Source: Candidatus Firestonebacteria bacterium RIFOXYA2_FULL_40_8
GTDB taxonomy: Bacteria; Oederibacteriota; D2-FULL-39-29
Length of the DNA stretch: 11,757 nucleotides
NCBI GenBank assembly: GCA_001778355.1
Contig: MFGS01000048.1
Coordinates: 1 to 11,757, forward strand
Reading direction: 5' to 3'
The translations under genes were made by a program, and so were the position numbers. The notes beneath the pieces were generated by a model. That model was given only the letters and a program-made list of their open reading frames with translations. It ran no database searches and was not told the DNA's origin. The first letter of the stretch is position 1; each line of letters begins with the position of its first letter. Below are positions 6,533-11,628 of this stretch, piece by piece.

Positions 6533-7399
6533 ATGTACATGAGAGAATCCAAGAAAACGGAAATATACCGGAATTTTGAACTCAAGGATTGCGGGTTCCC
6601 CGAAGTACCTGTTTTTGGGAGTTACAATACGGAGAAGGCGCTTATACCTCTGGAGTCTCACGTCCATAAGGGTTTTGAAATATGCTATCTGGTAAAAGGA
6701 CGGCAAAATTACACCGTCTTCGGAAAGGATTACTTATTAAAAAGCGGTGATATCTTCCTTACTAAACCCGGGGAAAAACACAGCAGCGGCAGGCAGTCCC
6801 AGGAAAAAGGACAACTTTACTGGTTGCATATCCTTCCGCTGACCGGAAAGAAAAATATATTCGGACTAAAAAAAGAGGAAGCAAAACTTCTGATAAAAAA
6901 ACTCCTCGCAATAAAAAAAAGATACTTTCCCGCTTCAAAAGAGCTCAAGTCTGCTTTCACCGGTATACACCGCCTGCTCGTATTGCCCCAATCTCCCCTG
7001 AAAAATATCGCGCTTTCCAATGCTTTTGTTCAATTAATACTCGAACTTTTGAAATCCGCTGCCGCTAAAAACCCCGGGGAAGAAGAAAACATGAACAGGG
7101 TGATTCAATATATTGATGAACATGTCGAGGATAATTTAAGAGTCCCCGCTCTGGCTTCTTTCATGGGACTCTCAACTTCCTGGTTCAAGGCAAGATTCAG
7201 GAAAGAAACGGGTTTACCGCCGGCAGAATATATCTTACGGAAAAAGGTTTTTAAGGCAAGAGGGTTCCTTGAGACAGGAAAAGGAAACGTTTCAACCGCC
7301 GCTATGAAATTCGGCTTTTCTTCCTCACAGCATTTTGCCACCGCTTTCAAGCGGTACAACAAACAAAACCCTTCCTTTTTTGTAAAAAAGAAGGGTTAA
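6533..7399 (+). CDS. AraC-family regulator 1 with N-terminal cupin sensor
   Basis: The product has 288 residues. Residues about 35-100 form a cupin-like sensor (HVHKGFEICYLVKG, then SGDIFLTKPGEKHS), as in AraC proteins that sense sugars or small molecules. The C-terminal ~100 residues carry two helix-turn-helix motifs: LRVPALASFMGLSTSWFKARF at about 202-222 and VSTAAMKFGFSSSQHFATAF at about 253-272. The usual closing 'TPxEYR' is replaced by NPSFF. It starts at ATG 6533 or, perhaps better, ATG 6539 (M-R-E-S), because the -10 box lies only 7 nt before the latter. It is the only clear plus-strand gene and is divergent from URO-D-like 2, which it probably regulates. Its inducer is unknown. Confidence 0.9.
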   Translation: MYMRESKKTEIYRNFELKDCGFPEVPVFGSYNTEKALIPLESHVHKGFEICYLVKGRQNYTVFGKDYLLKSGDIFLTKPGEKHSSGRQSQEKGQLYWLHILPLTGKKNIFGLKKEEAKLLIKKLLAIKKRYFPASKELKSAFTGIHRLLVLPQSPLKNIALSNAFVQLILELLKSAAAKNPGEEENMNRVIQYIDEHVEDNLRVPALASFMGLSTSWFKARFRKETGLPPAEYILRKKVFKARGFLETGKGNVSTAAMKFGFSSSQHFATAFKRYNKQNPSFFVKKKG

Positions 7400-7400
7400 T

Positions 7401-7517
7401 CGTTACTCACGTTACACGTTATCACGTTGCTCACGTTCTATATTATTGTGTTATAAATATATACACCACCTTATCATAGACCGTGAGTAACATTGTAACG
7501 TGGAACGTTCTAACGTC
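7401..7517. repeat. Word-array element D: palindrome of CGTTACTCA words between convergent stops
   Basis: It fills the whole gap between the stop of AraC 1 (7399) and the stop of URO-D-like 3 (7518). Plus-strand CGTT words start at 7401, 7410, 7417, 7425 and 7434. Minus-strand words start at 7515, 7507 and 7500, with diverged ones at 7492 and 7483. The centre, TCTATATTATTGTGTTATA against the reverse of TATACACCACCTTATCATAG, is also imperfectly palindromic. It could serve as a bidirectional terminator, although it lacks a GC stem plus T-run. The minus-strand half from 7514 closely matches 10201-10248. Confidence 0.8.
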
Positions 7518-8654
7518 TTAGTACTCCCCGTACTCCCTTGCCGTTTCTACCATCATCTTTAAATTTTCGTCCGGAGTATCCCGGCCGCACTGGTCGCCGG
7601 TGGAGAGAATGAACATCCCGCCTTCTTTTGCATCATCAATCGCCTTCTCACACGCCTTGCGAACATCTTCAGTAGACCCTTTCAGCATTACGTTGGTCGT
7701 GTGGATATTTCCTTTTAGGATTATTTTTTTTCCATACAATCTTTTTAACTCTTTAAGATCGCAATTGCCCATCGGAGGTATTTCAAGAGGGTCTATCATA
7801 GTAAGAGCTGTTTCTTCTGATAACAATTTAACCAGTTCTTTTTCCGGCCCGCAGGAGTGCACATGGGTAGGAAGTCCGTTTGCAGCTGCAATTTCAATCA
7901 CTCTTTTTACCGAAGGAAAAGCAAGCTCTTTAAATATGTCCAGGGTTTGATGGATCAACGTCCCTGATCCGCCCACACATATAAAATCCGGTTTTACATC
8001 CATCGCCAGTATCTTCTTCATGCGTTCTTCGCCCTTCCGTATCAAACTGTCCCTGAGCGCCTCGTGTTCTTCCGGATGGTCAAAGTAATGATAAATTCCC
8101 TCTTCTGTAGCAAGGACATTCGTGGTAACCCCGGCCCAAACACCGACCAACCCTTGTTCGCCCATCTTTTCTTTTACTTTTTTAAACCCTTCAGGGCTTC
8201 TGTCCATCTCTTTTACACCTTCCAAAGGTTCATACTTCAAAGGTACTTCCGGCATTCCAATTTTATTCGGGTCAACCCCGTGCGATGGAGGATTATCAAT
8301 ATAGAACACATCAACAAAGTTTTCCCATATAAGCTTTCCGCTGTCTTTATAGGCTCTTTGAACAATTATTCTTTCTTCGTTTTTAAAAACTATGTATCTT
8401 TGCCACGGCTTTGACTCAATATTTTCCCCGGGAAACTGCAAAGGGAAATACCCATCCATCACCGCATCAATATCAAAATGCTTAGCACAATTAATATAAG
8501 CTTCCCAGCTCGGAATCTTACGGTACAGGTAAATATCCCAAAAAGGCAGTCCCGTAAGCCTGGCCGGTATCATATTCGAAAAATCCGGCGCCACAGGCAC
8601 GCAATCGGGTATCTCTTTTCTGATAACTTTTAAAAGCCGTTCTCGTCCGGTCAT
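7518..8654 (-). CDS. URO-D-like protein 3 (PF01208 family) with complete MtaA-like zinc residues
   Basis: The product has 378 residues starting MTGRERLLKVIRKEIPD, a typical opening for this superfamily. Key positions are His266 and Cys268 in HVHSCGPE and Cys356 in STGDQCGRDTPDENL, the same His-x-Cys plus distal Cys set that binds zinc in MtaA-type corrinoid methyltransferases. IDPLEIPPMGNCDLKELKRL and LKGNIHTTNVML form the usual loops between them. I chose ATG 8654 over the in-frame TTG at 8675 because AAGGAGG at 8661-8667 lies six bases before the ATG and would otherwise be coding. A methyl-transfer role is plausible, but no corrinoid protein is visible here. AraC 2 lies directly upstream on the same strand and is the likely regulator. 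Confidence 0.9.
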   Translation of the reverse strand: MTGRERLLKVIRKEIPDCVPVAPDFSNMIPARLTGLPFWDIYLYRKIPSWEAYINCAKHFDIDAVMDGYFPLQFPGENIESKPWQRYIVFKNEERIIVQRAYKDSGKLIWENFVDVFYIDNPPSHGVDPNKIGMPEVPLKYEPLEGVKEMDRSPEGFKKVKEKMGEQGLVGVWAGVTTNVLATEEGIYHYFDHPEEHEALRDSLIRKGEERMKKILAMDVKPDFICVGGSGTLIHQTLDIFKELAFPSVKRVIEIAAANGLPTHVHSCGPEKELVKLLSEETALTMIDPLEIPPMGNCDLKELKRLYGKKIILKGNIHTTNVMLKGSTEDVRKACEKAIDDAKEGGMFILSTGDQCGRDTPDENLKMMVETAREYGEY

Positions 8655-8679
8655 TGGGAACCTCCTTAGGTTCAAGATA

Positions 8680-8688
8680 ATTATACCA
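8680..8688 (-). promoter_or_regulatory. Extended -10 promoter of URO-D-like 3
   Basis: The minus strand reads TGGTATAAT, an extended -10 box, 13 nt before the AAGGAGG ribosome site. The -35 position (AAGCAA) is poor, as expected for an activator-dependent promoter. Confidence 0.55.
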
Positions 8689-8708
8689 GAATAGAGAGGT
8701 TTTTGCTT

Positions 8709-8743
8709 GGACAGGGTTAAGATGAGGTAGGACGGGGTTAAAA
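8709..8743 (-). promoter_or_regulatory. Putative AraC-type operator: direct repeat spaced 21 bp
   Basis: GGACAGGGTTAAGA (8709-8722) and GGACGGGGTTAAAA (8730-8743) agree at 12 of 14 positions and are exactly 21 bp apart. On the minus strand they end next to the expected -35 position of the URO-D-like 3 promoter. This spacing and placement match AraC half-site pairs such as araI1/araI2. It may be bound by AraC 2 or AraC 1. Confidence 0.5.
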
Positions 8744-8744
8744 A

Positions 8745-8899
8745 GGTCTATAAAAGTCCATAAAGTCTATAAGGTCCATAATGGTCTTACATTATTGTGG
8801 TATATATTAAATTTAAAACTTACAGGTTTTGATTAAATAATATCCTTCACAGATTTTACTTTTATAGACCTTTACGGACTTTTAAAGACTTTTATGGAC
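8745..8899. repeat. Word-array element C: palindrome of 9-10 bp GTCYATAAA words, overlapping the AraC 2 stop
   Basis: Plus-strand GTC words start at 8746, 8756, 8765, 8774 and 8784 and lead into a core TTACATTATTGTGGTATA (8787-8804). The facing minus-strand words start at 8899, 8889, 8879, 8869 and (as GTA) 8859, in exact 10-bp steps. The two arms share the word GTCYATAAA, so they can pair around a loop of about 70 nt. The first minus-strand word, GTCCATAA, contains the stop codon of AraC 2. Confidence 0.85.
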
Positions 8900-9767
8900 A
8901 GTCTTCTCGATATTCCCTAGGCGTAACACCCTTCTGCGCTTTAAACACCCGATTGAAGTAGCTTAGATCATTGAATCCTGATTCATAACAGATTTCCGAG
9001 ACTTGTTTTTGTGTGGAAGTGAGCAATTTGGAGGCATAGTCAATGCGGAGATTATTTAAGTATTCCGTAAACGTTCGTCCGGTTATTTTTTTAAAGATAT
9101 TACAGAAATATTCTTTGGTTATACCAGCTTGTTTAAGGGAAATATCTTCCAGTTTTATCTCTTCTTTGAAATTTTTATCGATATACTCTATGCTTTTTAA
9201 TATGGCATGCGCTTTTTTTGTCAGACCCTTTGCGGAGGCAGGAAAGACTATTCTTTGTTGTTCAAAATACCTGACTATAGTCACGAGAAGATCCGCAAGC
9301 AGTACTTTTATTATTGAAGCGCTGTCTTTGGTCGTATTTTTGTACTCGGCAAGAAGCTCTTCCAGAATTATTCTGACTTTAATATCGGTTGAACCGCTTA
9401 AATGCAGGAGTTTATAACCTTTATTGAAAGGTTCAAGATAAAGAAGTTCCATAAAACCTTTCATATTCCGTACAAAATGATTATGATTTTCCAGCAAGTT
9501 AGGAAGAAAGATGCAGTTGACTATCTCGAACTCTTTATCCCTTTTCCCCTTAAGAGAGTGAACTTTCCCCGGAGACAATAAGACGATATCCCCCGCCCTA
9601 ACAACTTCTTCTTTTCCGTCCAGGGAATGCAGATTACTCCCCTTTGTAACGTAAAAAAACTCAAAAAACTCATGACTGTGAGGAACAAATGTATCGAGAT
9701 TTTGTTTTACGACCATAAAAGGGAATTCTGTATCAGAAAAGAAATCCCTGTTTTTCAGTTTTCGCAT
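8892..9767 (-). CDS. AraC-family regulator 2 with N-terminal cupin sensor
   Basis: The product has 291 residues. The N-terminal cupin is clear: VPHSHEFFEFFYVTKG at about 28-43 and RAGDIVLLSPGKVHSLKG at about 57-74, including His30, His32, Glu36 and His70 positions typical of the metal or ligand pocket. The first helix-turn-helix is ISLKQAGITKEYFCNIFKKI at about 209-228 and the second ISEIC-like region is VSEICYESGFNDLSYFNRVF at about 256-275, closed by the classical VTPREYRE. Ribosome-site sequence before ATG 9767 is weak (GGGG/AGAGG). The stop codon comes from the first word of a repeat array, so the last residues (DCP) may derive from the array. It lies upstream of URO-D-like 3 on the same strand. 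Confidence 0.93.
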   Translation of the reverse strand: MRKLKNRDFFSDTEFPFMVVKQNLDTFVPHSHEFFEFFYVTKGSNLHSLDGKEEVVRAGDIVLLSPGKVHSLKGKRDKEFEIVNCIFLPNLLENHNHFVRNMKGFMELLYLEPFNKGYKLLHLSGSTDIKVRIILEELLAEYKNTTKDSASIIKVLLADLLVTIVRYFEQQRIVFPASAKGLTKKAHAILKSIEYIDKNFKEEIKLEDISLKQAGITKEYFCNIFKKITGRTFTEYLNNLRIDYASKLLTSTQKQVSEICYESGFNDLSYFNRVFKAQKGVTPREYREDCP

Positions 9768-9792
9768 TTTTCTAACCCCAACCTCTTGAAAA

Positions 9793-9831
9793 AGATTCCA
9801 CAGATTTCAAAGCTACTGGATTCCACTGATA
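9793..9831. promoter_or_regulatory. Direct repeat upstream of AraC 2 (possible autoregulatory site)
   Basis: AGATTCCACAGATT (9793-9806) and GGATTCCACTGATA (9818-9831) share GATTCCAC and flanking bases, 25 bp apart, 26-64 bp before the AraC 2 start. It could be an operator or another short word repeat. No clear promoter is visible beside it. Confidence 0.3.
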
Positions 9832-9865
9832 CAAACAAAAACCGTAACGGGTTGAGGATTACGAG

Positions 9866-9949
9866 TTTCGGGTGTTATATTAATGTGTTGCTATATTTAA
9901 AAACTCCCTAACATAAAACTTCGTACTTTGTACATCGTACTTCGTACTT
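9866..9949. repeat. Word-array element G: four exact 7-bp words plus AT-rich core
   Basis: The words CGTACTT, TGTACAT, CGTACTT, CGTACTT occupy 9922-9949 in exact 7-bp steps, starting (minus strand) three bases after the stop of the 75-aa gene. The core TATATTAATGT at 9876-9886 is identical to that at 5108-5118 and is followed by GTTGCTATATTTAA. A matching left word arm is not evident. The 7-bp words resemble those at 6399-6426. Confidence 0.7.
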
Positions 9950-9952
9950 TTT

Positions 9953-10180
9953 TTACTCTGACGCTTCTTTCGCCTTCTTCATCGCATCTTCGACAGCTTT
10001 GTTTGCCTTATTCGCCGCATCCTGCGCTTTATCAATCTTACTCTTAGCCGTATCAGCCCCCTGATTCAGAACCTGACTCACCGGTTTCCCGCCATACTTA
10101 ATGGCAAAATAAACAGCCATAAACAGAACAAGCACGAACAGGACGACTTTGATATATGAGGCTCCTTTGTCTCGATTCAT
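9953..10180 (-). CDS. Small single-pass membrane protein of unknown function
   Basis: The product has 75 residues. Residues about 10-28 form one strong membrane helix (YIKVVLFVLVLFMAVYFAIKY). The rest (about 40-75) is Ala/Lys/Asp/Glu-rich with heptad-like spacing and no proline (TAKSKIDKAQDAANKANKAV), so an amphipathic or coiled-coil helix is expected. GGGAGG at 10185-10190, four bases before ATG 10180, is a strong ribosome site. The positive N-terminus does not settle topology. I do not recognise the family. It lies downstream of the tRNA gene and of repeat element F, with no obvious partner. Confidence 0.75.
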   Translation of the reverse strand: MNRDKGASYIKVVLFVLVLFMAVYFAIKYGGKPVSQVLNQGADTAKSKIDKAQDAANKANKAVEDAMKKAKEASE

Positions 10181-10200
10181 AGTACCTCCCCAAGCAGATT

Positions 10201-10330
10201 GTTAGAACGTTTCACGTTGCCACGTTACTCACGTTCTACATTAAGGTGTTATTATTAAATTAAATAACTCAAATCTCACTTTACCCACTTTTTTCACTTT
10301 ACTTGCTGTGTTTGCTTTCTTTGCTTCTCA
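10201..10330. repeat. Word-array element F: ACGTT words, core, then pyrimidine-rich words
   Basis: 10201-10248 is a close copy of the minus strand of element D from 7514 (starting GTTAGAACGTT, with GTTACTCACG and TAAGGTG shared). The core CTACATTAAGGTGTTAT follows. Unlike D, the right arm uses another word type (CACTTTAC, CTTGCTGTG); 10302-10326 matches 2692-2716 at 24 of 25 bases. On the minus strand it begins about 20 nt after the tRNA 3' end. Confidence 0.7.
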
Positions 10331-10345
10331 TACTTCGCACTCAGT

Positions 10346-10422
10346 TGGTGCGCCCGGGCAGAGTCGAACTGCCAATCACCAGCTTCGGAGGCTAGTGCCT
10401 TATCCAATTAGGCCACGGGCGC
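10346..10422 (-). tRNA. tRNA-Arg(CCG), CCA encoded
   Basis: A complete cloverleaf can be read on the minus strand. The acceptor is GCGCCCG/CGGGCGC, the D-stem GCCT/AGGC, the anticodon stem CTAGC/GCTGG (one U-G pair) and the T-stem GGCAG/CTGCC with loop TTCGACT. The anticodon loop CTCCGAA gives anticodon CCG (10386-10388), decoding CGG as arginine. The discriminator is A at 10349 and CCA is encoded at 10346-10348. The body is 73 nt before the discriminator, without a long variable arm. Confidence 0.96.
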
Positions 10423-10441
10423 GTTTTACCGCAGGTAAAAC
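10423..10441. repeat. Perfect 8-bp palindrome abutting the tRNA 5' end
   Basis: GTTTTACC (10423-10430), loop GCA, GGTAAAAC (10434-10441). It touches the first base of the tRNA, so it would form a hairpin in the precursor leader and could position RNase P or fold as a small stem. An attachment-site remnant is possible, but no integrase is visible. Confidence 0.45.
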
Positions 10442-10479
10442 AAAGCGGCAGCGATCAACTTTCGATTTTCAATTCTCAT

Positions 10480-10509
10480 ATTATACTATATTAGGAAGGG
10501 ATTTGGCAG
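10480..10509 (-). promoter_or_regulatory. Probable tRNA-Arg promoter
   Basis: On the minus strand, CTGCCA (10504-10509), an 18-nt spacer and a perfect TATAAT (10480-10485) lie 58 bp before the tRNA. The -35 matches four of six consensus bases. Confidence 0.4.
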
Positions 10510-10542
10510 GACTAAAAATACTACTGTCAGCAAAGTACTTAG

Positions 10543-10575
10543 AAAAAGTGTGACAGTCACGCGGTGACTGTCACA
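10543..10575 (-). terminator. Rho-independent terminator after the amidohydrolase gene
   Basis: A perfect 12-bp stem TGTGACAGTCAC/GTGACTGTCACA (10549-10560 and 10564-10575) with a 3-nt loop is followed on the minus strand by CTTTTT. It lies about 80 bp after the amidohydrolase stop and before the tRNA promoter, where a terminator is expected. The GTGACTGTCAC palindrome also resembles REP-type sequences mobilised by TnpA-REP transposases. Confidence 0.8.
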
Positions 10576-10653
10576 AAGGGACACTCATAGATGGGGTATT
10601 GTTCTGAAAATAAAAAAGCGGGCAGAAGTTAAAACCTTTCCGTATTTTGGGAG

Positions 10654-11535
10654 TTAAATCTTCAATAACTTTTTAACATTTCCTTTTGCCACCTTATAAA
10701 AAACCCCGGCACTTATCCTTCCGTCCGCCTTTAGTTCCTTTAAAAATCCGCAAAGAGGTATATCCTTTATTCCTTCCGGACAGCAGACATCCGCGCCAAA
10801 ATATAGTCTATCTTGAAACTCATTAATAAATTTTACGGCATAGACAGGATCCCTTGTTAAAGCATTGTACCCGCTGCTAGCAGAAAGATCGGCGTGAAGA
10901 TTACCGTATTTCCTTAGAAGTTTTGGTACAACTCCTTCCTTTTTGATTTTTCCTTTGGGATAGCCATACCTGTCGCCGGCAGTTTCAAGCTTGCCCAGCT
11001 CAGCCCAAAACGCCTGGGAGTGTCCGATAAATTTAAGTTTAGGAAAAAGCTGCAGACAGCGTTCAAGGAACGGAAGTCCTTGTTTATCATACAACCCATA
11101 GTTTTCTCCAATCTTCGGAGAAATGTGAAATAAAACAGGCAGTTTGCAGGCCTCCGCATGCTTAAAAAGATTCAGAATAAACGGATCAAGAAAAGAAAGG
11201 TTCGCGGTGATCTCGCCTATTCCTTTCATCCCTTGATCCTTGTAAAACATCATAAGTTTCCCAAGATCAGTTGTAGAACTATAACCGTCAGCACGCGGAT
11301 CAATATTCATAAAAGGAATAAACTTTCCCGGAAATTTCCTGCAAATTAAAAGTATTTCAGCCATAGACTGGGAAATATGGAGTGATCCGACTCCCACGAG
11401 CGGAAGCAGAACCGCTTTCTCAACTCCGGATTTTTTGTACAAGAAAAGCATCTGTTCTCCGGAAGAAAGCATCTGTTTTCCGGAAACTACCGGTATCCGC
11501 ATCAAGCCGATGTGGCAGTGAATATCTATGAACAC
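10654..11535 (-). CDS. Amidohydrolase-2 family metal-dependent hydrolase
   Basis: With a GTG start at 11535 the product has 293 residues. Metal ligands of the amidohydrolase-2 (PF04909) TIM barrel are visible: IDIHCH (His6 and His8), LFHIS (His137), FIGHSQ (His172) and YFGADV (Asp249). These are the expected HxH, His, His and Asp positions. Family members are decarboxylases or hydrolases of cyclic or aromatic acids; the substrate cannot be inferred. I prefer GTG 11535 over ATG 11553 because GGGGGAGG (about 11540-11547) directly precedes it and would otherwise encode an odd MGGGG start, while ATG 11553 has no ribosome site. It has its own promoter and a strong terminator, so it may be monocistronic or follow the aminotransferase gene by read-through. 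Confidence 0.85.
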   Translation of the reverse strand: MFIDIHCHIGLMRIPVVSGKQMLSSGEQMLFLYKKSGVEKAVLLPLVGVGSLHISQSMAEILLICRKFPGKFIPFMNIDPRADGYSSTTDLGKLMMFYKDQGMKGIGEITANLSFLDPFILNLFKHAEACKLPVLFHISPKIGENYGLYDKQGLPFLERCLQLFPKLKFIGHSQAFWAELGKLETAGDRYGYPKGKIKKEGVVPKLLRKYGNLHADLSASSGYNALTRDPVYAVKFINEFQDRLYFGADVCCPEGIKDIPLCGFLKELKADGRISAGVFYKVAKGNVKKLLKI

Positions 11536-11542
11536 TATTCCT

Positions 11543-11551
11543 CCCCCCCCC
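11543..11551 (-). repeat. Nine-G homopolymer at the amidohydrolase start
   Basis: The minus strand has nine consecutive G between the upstream ATG and the AGG of the ribosome site. Slippage here would alter the Shine-Dalgarno, or shift the frame if ATG 11553 were used. Confidence 0.55.
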
Positions 11552-11576
11552 ATTATTATTCGTACTTCAGCTTTAC

Positions 11577-11608
11577 CGGATATTATACCAAAAAATCCGT
11601 AATATCCG
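11577..11608 (-). promoter_or_regulatory. Promoter of the amidohydrolase gene with overlapping inverted repeat
   Basis: The minus strand reads TGGTATAAT, with TATAAT at 11582-11587, an extended -10 like that of URO-D-like 3. A perfect 9-bp inverted repeat CGGATATTA (11577-11585) / TAATATCCG (11600-11608) overlaps the -10 box and the -35 region and could be an operator. Confidence 0.45.
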
Positions 11609-11628
11609 AAAAGATTCTCATTGCAAGC

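Noticed and set aside
7401..7517. CRISPR array
   Set aside because: The repeated units are 7-10 bp, adjoin each other without spacers and appear in both orientations; no cas gene is present.
8655..8675. TTG start for URO-D-like 3 at 8675
   Set aside because: It would place the AAGGAGG ribosome site inside the coding region; ATG 8654 follows that site by six bases.
9627..9911. Plus-strand 94-codon frame over the start of AraC 2
   Set aside because: It is antisense to a clear gene and continues into a repeat element; no ribosome site and no recognisable domain.
10346..10441. Genomic island attachment site at tRNA-Arg
   Set aside because: No integrase and no duplicated tRNA 3' end were seen in the window.
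10308..10553. Plus-strand 81-codon frame
   Set aside because: It runs antisense through the tRNA gene.
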